Shown: piece by piece, positions 1-7,046 of the stretch | Layout of the letters: every line of letters begins with the position of its first letter | Numbering within the stretch: the first letter of the stretch is position 1 | From: Corallococcus interemptor | Lineage (GTDB): Bacteria > Myxococcota > Myxococcia > Myxococcales > Myxococcaceae | Length of the DNA: 53,133 nucleotides | Direction: 5' to 3' | Assembly (NCBI RefSeq): GCF_003668875.1 | Contig: NZ_RAWM01000053.1 | Coordinates: 1 to 53,133 of the forward strand | The notes under the pieces: model-generated | The model's database searches: none | Seen by the model: only the letters and a program-made list of their open reading frames with translations | What the model was told of the DNA's origin: nothing | Program-made: the position numbers and the translations under genes

Positions 1-36
1 ATCCAGAAGGAGATGGGGTTCCGGGCAAGGTCCTAA
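1..36 (+). CDS. 3' end of an unidentified upstream gene (partial)
   Basis: Frame 1 is open from the window edge and stops at TAA 34-36, reading IQKEMGFRARS. If real, this is the tail of a gene that precedes the alpha/beta hydrolase by 26 nt in the same direction. Eleven residues are too few to identify a family, and an open frame this short can occur by chance, so the call is weak. Confidence 0.25.
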   Translation: MQKEMGFRARS

Positions 37-62
37 GGGGGCCAAAGCCGGGGGAAAAGCGG

Positions 63-908
63 ATGCCATACCTGTCCATCCGGGGTGCCAGACTCTACTA
101 CGAGGACACCGGTGGAAGTGGGGAGCCGGTGCTCTTCAGCCACGGGCTGCTCTGGGACTCCCGGCTGTTCCACCGGCAGGTGGAGGCCCTGAGGGGCCAG
201 TATCGCTGCATCGTGTACGACCACCGGGGCCAGGGGCTGAGCGAGCCCCCGCCTGGCGACTCGGTCATCGGCCTGCGCACGGTGTACGAGGACGCGGTGG
301 CGGTCATCCAGGCGCTGGGCCTGGCCCCCTGCCACTTCGTGGGCCAGTCCATGGGGGGCTTCGTGGGCCTGAGGGTGGCCGCCAGGCACCCGGAGCTGCT
401 GCGCTCACTGGCGCTGTTGGACTCATCCGCCGCGGCGGAGCTGCCGCTGACGCTGGCGCGCTACCGGGTGCTGACGGTGCTCACGCACTGGCTGGGCTTG
501 AGGCCGGTGGTGGACCGGATCATGTCGCTCTACTTCGGGCGCACGTTCCTGCGAGACCCGGAGCGGGCGGCGGAGCGGGCCCTGTTGCGCAGGCAGCTGG
601 TGGAGAACCCGCGCGCGGTGTGGCGAGCGATGGAGGGCGTCATCCACCGCCGCAGCGTGGAGGGAGAGCTGCACCGCATCGAGACGCCCACGCTGGTGCT
701 GGTGGGGGACGAGGACGCGGTGACGGTGCCAGCGGTGGCGGAGCGGCTGCATCAGCGCATCCGGGGCGCGCGGCTCAAGCGGCTGCGCTGCGGCGGGCAC
801 ATGTGCATCCTGGAGCAGCCCCAGGCGGTCAACGTCGCGCTGGGAGACTTCCTGGAGGAGGTGGAGCGCACCTCGCTCCAGGAAGAGGCACTGGCGGCGA
901 TGGGCTAG
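63..908 (+). CDS. alpha/beta-fold hydrolase
   Basis: A 281-residue cytoplasmic alpha/beta hydrolase with no signal peptide. The oxyanion-loop motif SHG is near residue 26, the nucleophile elbow GQSMGG places the catalytic Ser at about 96, an acidic GDED lies near 220, and the catalytic His is in CGGHMC at about 246. The layout resembles the 3-oxoadipate enol-lactonase/haloperoxidase-like branch, but the substrate cannot be read from sequence. ATG 63 is chosen because homologues commonly begin with a similar strand, although the frame stays open to the window edge. Its TAG stop overlaps the stop of the convergent Cys-rich gene in a shared CTAG. Confidence 0.88.
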   Translation: MPYLSIRGARLYYEDTGGSGEPVLFSHGLLWDSRLFHRQVEALRGQYRCIVYDHRGQGLSEPPPGDSVIGLRTVYEDAVAVIQALGLAPCHFVGQSMGGFVGLRVAARHPELLRSLALLDSSAAAELPLTLARYRVLTVLTHWLGLRPVVDRIMSLYFGRTFLRDPERAAERALLRRQLVENPRAVWRAMEGVIHRRSVEGELHRIETPTLVLVGDEDAVTVPAVAERLHQRIRGARLKRLRCGGHMCILEQPQAVNVALGDFLEEVERTSLQEEALAAMG

Positions 909-1180
909 CCCCGGGCCTCGGGCTCGCGGCAGACCGCCTCCGACGCGTCGCCGGTGTCCGCGGGCTGCACGGAGGCCTGAGGCTCGGAGGGCTGCGCCAC
1001 CGGCGAGCCGATGCAGACGCCGTAATCGCCACACGTGATGATGTGGCCGGCCTCCAGACAGAGCTCGGCGCACGACTCCCTTTCACAGTAGTCGTTGGTG
1101 CAATCCGGCGGCCGGGCGCTGGCGGTCAGCGGTGCGAAGAGAACAGGGACCAGGAGCAGGGTTCGGCGGAGCAGCGTCAT
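905..1180 (-). CDS. small secreted cysteine-rich protein (copy B)
   Basis: A 91-residue predicted secreted protein of unknown function. The start MTLLRRTLLL gives a clean Sec signal ending near the Ala-Ser-Ala at 20-22; upstream in-frame starts would bury this signal. The mature part carries about six cysteines with the patterns CxLC, CGDYGVC and a late VCREP, and a PVAQPSEPQAS segment. The gene at 1338-1628 is clearly paralogous, with the same order CxLC, CAEYGIC, PVAPSEPQAS, AVCR. I recognise no named family. Disulphide-stabilised extracellular function is an inference from the Cys pattern and signal. Confidence 0.72.
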   Translation of the reverse strand: MTLLRRTLLLVPVLFAPLTASARPPDCTNDYCERESCAELCLEAGHIITCGDYGVCIGSPVAQPSEPQASVQPADTGDASEAVCREPEARG

Positions 1181-1282
1181 GAGGCACCTCGGGCGGAAGT
1201 GGCACCACTGCGGCTGAAGGCTGTCGGTGAGACAGAGACAGCCCGGCGCATGCTTGCCCGGAACCCAATGACAAAGCAAACC

Positions 1283-1323
1283 CCTGTTCCTGGAGCCGGT
1301 GGAGACACCGCTCCAGGAACAGG
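1283..1323 (-). terminator. strong rho-independent terminator after the 1338-1628 gene
   Basis: Perfect 14-bp inverted repeat: CCTGTTCCTGGAGC at 1283-1296 pairs with GCTCCAGGAACAGG at 1310-1323, and four more pairs form inside around a bulge. Read on the minus strand it lies 14 nt past the stop of the upstream small gene and is followed by the T-rich GGTTTGCTTTG. It should uncouple the two paralogous small genes, implying a separate promoter for 905-1180 in the 1181-1282 gap. Confidence 0.8.
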
Positions 1324-1337
1324 AACCGCGAGGAATG

Positions 1338-1628
1338 TCAGCCCTGGGCCTGTTCGGCGGGCGCGCGGCAGACGGCTTCCGCGTCGTCGGCCTGGGCGGG
1401 CGCGGGCTGCTGCGCGGAGGCCTGCGGCTCGGACGGGGCGACCGGCAACAGGCCGCTGCAGATGCCGTATTCGGCGCACTGGATGGTTTCGCCACCGTTG
1501 TCACAGAGGAGGGTGCAGGAACTGGTGGGCTTGCACTGCTCGGGGCAGGGCCGAGGCGCGGCGCTCGCGGTCAGCGGAAGGAGGAAGAGGCCAGCGGCAC
1601 CAGCGAGAAGGGTCTTGGAGAGCTTCAT
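1338..1628 (-). CDS. small secreted cysteine-rich protein (copy A)
   Basis: A 96-residue protein with an N-terminal signal MKLSKTLLAGAAGLFLLPL and likely cleavage after ASA around residue 23. The mature protein has Cys at about 28, 32, 38, 42, 51 and 57, plus a late Cys at 87, in the same order as the paralogue at 905-1180. The sequence also has an upstream in-frame ATG, but starting at ATG 1628 puts the lysine-rich n-region of the signal at the terminus and is preferred. Function unknown; secreted or periplasmic location is inferred. It sits opposite dnaE2 across a 216-nt divergent gap. Confidence 0.72.
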   Translation of the reverse strand: MKLSKTLLAGAAGLFLLPLTASAAPRPCPEQCKPTSSCTLLCDNGGETIQCAEYGICSGLLPVAPSEPQASAQQPAPAQADDAEAVCRAPAEQAQG

Positions 1629-1813
1629 GGTGGGGCTCCTGTCTGCGTGGGTTGAACGGCGTCCAGCATCCATTCCTACGAAATCCAATTGCAGTCCTGG
1701 TCGTGTCTGGAGGCAAAAACACTCAAAGACAGATGTGGGTGTCTGCCTTCACTTCGGGTGCCTGGAACAACCCATGAAGTCGCCCTCTCGCTGAACGTCG
1801 ATCCAATCTAGCG

Positions 1814-1830
1814 CCTGAACGCCCGCTCAG
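1814..1830. promoter_or_regulatory. candidate LexA (SOS) box upstream of dnaE2
   Basis: Minus-strand reading CTGAGCGGGCGTTCAGG. It fits 15 of 17 positions of the M. xanthus LexA consensus as I remember it (CTRHAMRYBYGTTCAGS), including the whole GTTCAG half. It ends 14 nt before the GTG start of dnaE2, where bound repressor would block transcription or initiation. DnaE2/ImuC is a classical SOS mutagenesis gene, so the position makes functional sense. Binding itself is inference. Confidence 0.6.
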
Positions 1831-1844
1831 TATCTTGATCAGGC

Positions 1845-4800
1845 GTGAGCTACGCCGAGCTGGTGTGCCGGTCCCACTTCTCCTTCCTGCACGGCGCCTC
1901 CCATCCGGAGGAGCTGGTGGCCACCGCGGCGCGGCTGGGGCTGTCCGCGCTGGCGCTGACGGATCGGGATGGGCTCTACGGCGTGGTGAAGGCGCACCTC
2001 GCGGCGAAAGAGCACGGCGTGAAGCTGCTCCTGGGCGCGGAGCTTACGCTGGAGGACGGCCCGCCGGTGGTCGTGTACGCGCGGGACGCGGCCGGGTACT
2101 CGAACCTGTGCCGGCTGGTGTCCCATGGCCGGATGACGCACCCCAAGGGTGAGGCGGGCGTGCCCTGGCGCAAGGTGGCGGAGCACGCGCAGGGGCTGCT
2201 GGCGCTGCTGCCAGGGCCCGCGCCGCTGGAGGCCGTGGCGCCGCTGGCGGAGGCGTTTCCCGGATGCTTCCACGTGGGCTTGAGCCGCTCGCTGTCCGCG
2301 GGGGACGCGGCCCGGGAGGCGCGAGCGGAAGCCCTGGCCCGCGCGCTGGGCGTGCCGCTGGTGGCGCACAACGACGTGCACACGCACCACCGCGACCGGC
2401 AGCCTCTTCAGGACGTGCTCACGGCCATCCGCCACGGGGTGACGGTGGATCAGGCGGGCACGCGGCTGTTCCCGAACGCGGAGCGGACGCTGAAGTCCCC
2501 CGGGGACATGGCGCGGCTGTTCGCGGACCGGCCCGAGGCGCTGGCGCGCACGGTGGAGCTGGCGTCGCGCTGCGAGGCGTCCCTGGACGCGCTGCACTAC
2601 CGCTTCCCGGAGGAGGACCTGCCTCAGGGCCGCACCGCGGACGAACACCTGCGGCTCCTCACGGAAGCCGGCCTGCGCACGCGCTATCCGGGAGGCGTGC
2701 CTCCGGAGGTGACGAAGCAGATCGACCACGAGCTGCGGCTCATCGCGGCGCTGGACTTCGCGGGGTACTTCCTGTCGCTGTGGGACATCGTGATGTTCGC
2801 CAGGGGGCGGGGCATCCTGTGCCAGGGACGGGGCAGCGCGGCGAACTCGGCGGTCTGCTACGCGCTGGGCATCACCGCCATTGATCCGGTGCGCATGGGG
2901 CTCTTGTTCGAGCGCTTCCTCAGCATGGAGCGCAAGGAGCCGCCGGACATCGACGTGGACTTCGAGCACGAGCGGCGCGAGGAGGTGCTCCAGTACGTCT
3001 ATGAAAAGCACGGCCGCCACCACGCGGGCATGGTGTGCGAGGTCATCTGTTACCGGGGACGGCTGGCGCTGCGCGAGGCGGGCAAGTCGCTGGGGCTGTC
3101 GTTGGATCAGGTGGACCGGCTGTCGCGCGTTGCCTCGTCGCACGGCTTCCAGGTGACGCCGGACGTGCTCCAGGAGGCGGGGCTGTCCCCGACGGACGGG
3201 CGGGTGCTGCGGACACTGTCGGTGGCGAAGGAGCTGGAGGGTGTGCCCCGGCACCTGTCCATCCACGTGGGCGGCTTCGTGATGACGCGCGAGCCGCTGG
3301 TGGACCTGGTGCCGGTGGAGAACGCGGCGATGCCCGGGCGCACGGTCATTCAGTGGGAGAAGGACGACATCAACGCGGTGGGCCTCCTGAAGGTGGACCT
3401 GCTGGCGCTGGGCATGTTGACGGCGCTGTCGCGCTGCTTCGCCTTGATTCACAAGCATTACGGTCGCGAGCTGTCCCTGGCCACGGTGCCGCCGGAGGAC
3501 CCGAAGGTCTACGACATGCTGTGCAATGCGGACACGGTGGGTGTGTTCCAGATTGAGAGCCGCGCGCAGATGAACATGCTGCCCCGGCTCCAGCCCCGGA
3601 CCTTCTACGACCTGGTGGTGCAGATCGCCCTCATCCGCCCGGGCCCCATCGTGGGCAACATGGTGCACCCGTACCTTCGCCGTCGGCACGGGCAGGAGCC
3701 GGCGACGTACCCCAGCGACGAGGTTCGCGGCATCCTCCAGAAGACGCTGGGCGTGCCGCTGTTCCAGGAGCAGGCGATGCGGCTCGCGATGGTGGCGGCG
3801 GGCTTCAGCGCGGGCGAGGCGGACGGCCTGCGGCGGGCGCTGAGCCACAAGCAGGCGGAGGCGCGCATCCTCCCGTACCGGGGCCGCTTCGTGGAGGGCT
3901 GCGAGGCGAAGGGCTACACGCGCAAGCAGGCGGAGGAGTGGTTCGACCACTTCCGGGGGTTCGCGCACTACGGGTTCCCGGAGAGCCACTCCGCGAGCTT
4001 CGCGTTGATTGCCTATGCGTCCAGCTGGCTGAAGTGCCACTACCCGGCGGCCTTCACCGCGGCGCTGCTCAACTCACAGCCCATGGGGTTCTACGCGCCG
4101 CACACGCTGGTGGCGGACGTGCAGCGGCACGGCGTGGAGGTGCGGCCGGTGGACGTGCGGCGCTCGAATTGGGACTGCACGTTGGAGGACGGGGCGGTGC
4201 GGCTGGGGTTGAGGATGGTGCGGGGGCTGGGCGAGTCCTCGGGCCGGGCGGTGGAGAGCGCGAGGCGCGGGGACTACGCGAGCGTGGGAGACCTGGCGCG
4301 GCGGGCGCGCATTCCCCGGCATGAATTGACGCGGCTGGCGTTGTCCGGGGCGCTGGCGTCGCTGTGCGGGGCTCGCAGGCAGGCGCTGTGGGAGATCCAG
4401 GCGCTGGGGCCGCTGGACGCGGACGACCTGTTCTTCGGCATGTCCATGGACGGCACGGCGGTGGAATTGCCGCCCATGGGGGTCCAGGAGCGGGTGGTGG
4501 CGGATTACGACACGGTGGGGCTGTCCTTGGAGAAGCACCCGCTGGAGCTCTTGCGGCCCACGTTGAAGCGGATGGGGGCGGTGACGGCGGAGGGCTTGAA
4601 GCGGGTGTCTGCGGGGCGGCGGGTGAAGGTGGGCGGGATGATGATCTGCCGGCAGATGCCGCCCACGGCGAAGGGGATCTGCTTCATCTCACTGGAGGAC
4701 GAGACGGGGATCGCGAACCTGGTGGTGCCCTCGGAGGTGTACGCGCGGTGCAGGCAGGAGATCCACGGCGCGCTGTTCCTCGTGGGGGAGGGGATGCTGG

Positions 4801-4859
4801 AGCGCTCGGGGAAGGTGACGAACGTGAAGACGCGCAGCGTGGTGTCCGTAAGGCAGTGA
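1845..4859 (+). CDS. dnaE2: error-prone DNA polymerase III alpha subunit DnaE2 (ImuC)
   Basis: A 1004-residue C-family polymerase, the right length for DnaE2 and shorter than replicative DnaE. It opens with a PHP domain (HFSFLHGASHPEEL near residue 10), the palm carries the catalytic PPDIDVDF motif with Asp368, Asp370 and Asp372, the helix-hairpin-helix region includes the typical HYGFPESHSASFALIAYASSWLK, and an OB-fold (VKVGGMMICRQ, then SLEDETGIANLVV) closes the protein. DnaE2 extends primers across lesions during SOS mutagenesis, normally with ImuA/ImuB; neither partner is adjacent here. The start is GTG, with a LexA-like box 15 nt upstream. Confidence 0.93.
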   Translation: MSYAELVCRSHFSFLHGASHPEELVATAARLGLSALALTDRDGLYGVVKAHLAAKEHGVKLLLGAELTLEDGPPVVVYARDAAGYSNLCRLVSHGRMTHPKGEAGVPWRKVAEHAQGLLALLPGPAPLEAVAPLAEAFPGCFHVGLSRSLSAGDAAREARAEALARALGVPLVAHNDVHTHHRDRQPLQDVLTAIRHGVTVDQAGTRLFPNAERTLKSPGDMARLFADRPEALARTVELASRCEASLDALHYRFPEEDLPQGRTADEHLRLLTEAGLRTRYPGGVPPEVTKQIDHELRLIAALDFAGYFLSLWDIVMFARGRGILCQGRGSAANSAVCYALGITAIDPVRMGLLFERFLSMERKEPPDIDVDFEHERREEVLQYVYEKHGRHHAGMVCEVICYRGRLALREAGKSLGLSLDQVDRLSRVASSHGFQVTPDVLQEAGLSPTDGRVLRTLSVAKELEGVPRHLSIHVGGFVMTREPLVDLVPVENAAMPGRTVIQWEKDDINAVGLLKVDLLALGMLTALSRCFALIHKHYGRELSLATVPPEDPKVYDMLCNADTVGVFQIESRAQMNMLPRLQPRTFYDLVVQIALIRPGPIVGNMVHPYLRRRHGQEPATYPSDEVRGILQKTLGVPLFQEQAMRLAMVAAGFSAGEADGLRRALSHKQAEARILPYRGRFVEGCEAKGYTRKQAEEWFDHFRGFAHYGFPESHSASFALIAYASSWLKCHYPAAFTAALLNSQPMGFYAPHTLVADVQRHGVEVRPVDVRRSNWDCTLEDGAVRLGLRMVRGLGESSGRAVESARRGDYASVGDLARRARIPRHELTRLALSGALASLCGARRQALWEIQALGPLDADDLFFGMSMDGTAVELPPMGVQERVVADYDTVGLSLEKHPLELLRPTLKRMGAVTAEGLKRVSAGRRVKVGGMMICRQMPPTAKGICFISLEDETGIANLVVPSEVYARCRQEIHGALFLVGEGMLERSGKVTNVKTRSVVSVRQ

Positions 4860-4899
4860 GTCCAACAGCGCGCTACATCTGCACGTCTGTTCTCCTGAT

Positions 4900-4929
4900 C
4901 CGTGGGTGAGGGGGCGGAACGACCCACGG
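4900..4929. terminator. possible terminator hairpin after dnaE2
   Basis: Inverted repeat CCGTGGGT (4900-4907) and ACCCACGG (4922-4929), an 8-bp stem with a 14-nt loop, 40 nt past the dnaE2 stop. There is no T-run after it, so intrinsic termination is uncertain. Confidence 0.35.
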
Positions 4930-5014
4930 GGGCATGGAACAACCCGTATTGCTGGCGATATAGGTTGCTTCTGTCTGGAGTGTAGTAGCGTGGATCAGAA
5001 CGGGAGGGTTCTCA

Positions 5015-5770
5015 GTGCGCAACAGTCTTCGGTGGTTGGGGTCGCTGCTCGATCGCGTTGGCCTGTCTGAAGTGGTGGAGGAGGCGAGCGATTGGGTGCG
5101 GTACTACGCGCAGGGCAAGCCGCCGGTGAACGAGCCCGCGCCGACCCGCGTTTCCCGCCCGGTGCACTCGGAGGCCCCGCGCGCGTCCATGCATGAGGTG
5201 ATCGAGTCGCTGCGCAACGCGACGCCCCAGCGTCAGGTGGACGCGACGGTGGTGGAGATCCCCTTCGAGGGCCGCATGGAGCTCTCGCCCGCCGCCCGCC
5301 GCAAGACGGCGCCCAAGGCGAAGAAGGCCGCGACCAAGAAGAGCGCGGCGAAGAAGGCCCCGGCCGCGAAGAAGGCGGCCCCCGCGAAGAAGAAGAGCGC
5401 GGCGAAGAAGGCCCCGGCCGCGAAGAAGGCGGCCACGTCCGGAGCAACGAGCGGGGACGCGGTGTCGGTGCTGGAGACCGCGCTGCGAGGCCACGCGCGC
5501 CAGAAGGACCTGGTCTCCGCGGGCAAGGAGAAGGACCAGCTCTTGCGTTCGCTGATCCCGCTCTACCTGGCGAAGGCGCTGGACGTGGAGGTGACGTCCG
5601 GAACCACGTCGCGCTTCTGGAGCGGGCTGGGAGTGACGTACGCCGCCCCGAACGCCGCCAAGGCCCTGCGCCTGCACGCCGGCTACGCCCAGGACACCAA
5701 GAAGGGCAAGGCCATCACCGCCAAGGGCATCCGCTACGTGGAAGACGCCCTGGCGCAGGCCGCGAAGTAG
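5015..5770 (+). CDS. histone H1-like Lys/Ala-rich nucleoid protein
   Basis: A 251-residue protein in three parts. Residues 1-90 form a folded-looking N-terminus (LRWLGSLLDRVGLSEVVEEASDW). Residues about 95-140 are a basic Lys/Ala/Pro tract built of AAKKAPAAKKAA units like the histone H1 C-terminal tail. Residues 145-251 form a helical C-terminal domain (VLETALRGHARQKDLVSAGKEKDQLLRSLIPLYLAKAL). DNA binding and compaction are inferred from the tract; the flanking domains are not ones I can name. The start is GTG with GGGAGGG about 4 nt upstream. Myxobacteria use several H1/HMG-like architectural proteins, so this fits the organism. Confidence 0.7.
   Translation: MRNSLRWLGSLLDRVGLSEVVEEASDWVRYYAQGKPPVNEPAPTRVSRPVHSEAPRASMHEVIESLRNATPQRQVDATVVEIPFEGRMELSPAARRKTAPKAKKAATKKSAAKKAPAAKKAAPAKKKSAAKKAPAAKKAATSGATSGDAVSVLETALRGHARQKDLVSAGKEKDQLLRSLIPLYLAKALDVEVTSGTTSRFWSGLGVTYAAPNAAKALRLHAGYAQDTKKGKAITAKGIRYVEDALAQAAK
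5336..5434 (+). repeat. 45-nt perfect direct repeat in the H1-like tract
   Basis: Bases 5336-5380 recur exactly at 5390-5434, an offset of 54 nt, encoding KKSAAKKAPAAKKAA twice. Nucleotide identity is complete, which points to recent slippage or recombination rather than protein-level convergence. The Lys/Ala tract can therefore probably vary in length between strains. Confidence 0.85.
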
Positions 5771-5785
5771 CGCCTGTCAGTCCCG

Positions 5786-6244
5786 ATGCCGCGTCTTCTC
5801 TTGGGCAGACGCGGCATGAGCCCGGTTGTGGTCAGCGTCCTCGTTGGGGCGCTGTCTGCTTGTTCGGGCGCAAAGCCAGGCCCTGAAACTCCAGCTCACA
5901 ACTCTGCGGCCGGCATCGATGCCGGAACGTCTGCCTTTGAATGGCCAGAGGATGTCGAGCCCATGGCGACACTGGATGGTCCCGCCATCCTGGCATCCCA
6001 TGCGGCCCTCCAGGATGTGCTGAGCCGCTTTCCCAAGGCGCGCCGCAATGAATGCATTTTCACCGCGCGGGCCCTGGAAGTCGTCGTGGGCAAGGGAAAG
6101 GGCGTCTACATTGTTCGCGTGAACCGGCGCGTCGATTACTGCGAGGGAATCGGGCCTGGTGGCAACTTCGAGCTCGACTGGTTCGAGCTCTACGCCGTCT
6201 CACCCGAGGGGCGAATCATCGAGCGATACCAGTACGCACCCTGA
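5786..6244 (+). CDS. hypothetical lipoprotein
   Basis: A 152-residue protein with an N-terminal MPRLLLGRRG n-region, a hydrophobic stretch and a lipobox LSAC with the lipid Cys at 26. The linker has an AAGIDAGT segment like those of larger lipoproteins in this window. The globular part contains paired cysteines (NECIF near 90, DYCEG near 119) and ends FELYAVSPEGRIIERYQYAP, a beta-rich pattern. No family recognised. ATG 5816 is an alternative start, but it would remove the positive charge needed for export. The gene converges on a PhyH gene with an 8-nt gap. Confidence 0.6.
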   Translation: MPRLLLGRRGMSPVVVSVLVGALSACSGAKPGPETPAHNSAAGIDAGTSAFEWPEDVEPMATLDGPAILASHAALQDVLSRFPKARRNECIFTARALEVVVGKGKGVYIVRVNRRVDYCEGIGPGGNFELDWFELYAVSPEGRIIERYQYAP

Positions 6245-6252
6245 AGCAACGC

Positions 6253-6996
6253 TCAATCCCTCGCGGACCGTGAGCCCGGGACGGGCAGGTTGTCCGTCCT
6301 GCGGTACGTGGCCACCACGGAGTACTTCGTGTCCGCTGTGTGGTTCCGGCTGGCCGCGTGGAACAGCCGCGCGTGGAAGAACAGCACGTCCCCGGGGGAC
6401 AGCCGCACGTACCGCGCGCTCTCGATGAGCGCCGCGTTCTCCGGCAGCTCCGGCCGCAGGAACAGCTTCGCGTCATAGCGCTCCGGCGCGAACTGCATCC
6501 GGTGCGTGCCGGGCAATACCTTGAGACCGCCGTTCTCCGGCGTCTCCGCGCCCAACGCCAACCACGTGGAGATGAGCTCCGGCCGCGTGAAGGCCCAATA
6601 CCTCACGTCCTGGTGCCAGCCCGTGTCCGAGGAAAAGCGCGGCTGCTTCGTCATCACGCAGTTGTGGTGCGCCCGCGCCTGCACCACCGGCCCGTCCAGC
6701 AGCTGGCCCAGCGCCTCCAGCAACCGCGCGTCGTCGAACCACGCCGCGAACAGGGGCGAGCGTCCGTGGGCCTTCAACAACCGCCGCACCGTCCGGCCGC
6801 CCTCGGCGTCCAGGTTCGCGGGCGAGCCCGGATAGGCCACGTCGGCCTCGTACTCCACCGGGCCGTCCCCGGAGGCCAGCTGCTCCTGGATGACGGCCCG
6901 CATCCGCTCACACGTCCCGCTGTCCACGAAGGACGGCAGGACGAGATACCCATCGGTGGCGAAGCGCTGGCACTGCTCGGGGCTCAGGACGGACAT
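6253..6996 (-). CDS. phytanoyl-CoA dioxygenase (PhyH) family protein
   Basis: A 247-residue Fe(II)/2-oxoglutarate-type oxygenase. The metal-binding facial triad is visible as WHQD (His128, Asp130) and a distal His in ARLFHAASRN (about 213). The N-terminus FATDGYLVLPSFVD is typical of the family's first helix and strand. PhyH-family enzymes hydroxylate lipids, amino acids or secondary metabolites, and nothing in the sequence fixes the substrate. The next gene on the same strand is an AidB-like acyl-CoA dehydrogenase 50 nt upstream, so they may be co-transcribed. Confidence 0.85.
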   Translation of the reverse strand: MSVLSPEQCQRFATDGYLVLPSFVDSGTCERMRAVIQEQLASGDGPVEYEADVAYPGSPANLDAEGGRTVRRLLKAHGRSPLFAAWFDDARLLEALGQLLDGPVVQARAHHNCVMTKQPRFSSDTGWHQDVRYWAFTRPELISTWLALGAETPENGGLKVLPGTHRMQFAPERYDAKLFLRPELPENAALIESARYVRLSPGDVLFFHARLFHAASRNHTADTKYSVVATYRRTDNLPVPGSRSARD

Positions 6997-7046
6997 GGCG
7001 CCCGCTTCTTAATGGGCGCGCCCTCCGCGCGCACCTGTCGCGACGC

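Noticed and set aside
1839-4040. 733-codon open frame antisense to dnaE2
   Set aside because: High GC leaves few stops on the opposite strand; the translation is Arg/His/Gln-rich without domains, while the plus strand encodes an unmistakable polymerase.
1763-4945. TGGAACAACCC present upstream (1763) and downstream (4935) of dnaE2
   Set aside because: An 11-mer with no extended similarity; not enough to claim mobile-element ends or att sites.
4935-4955. TGGAACA...TTGCT as a sigma54 promoter before the H1-like gene
   Set aside because: The GG to GC spacing is 13 nt rather than the required 10.
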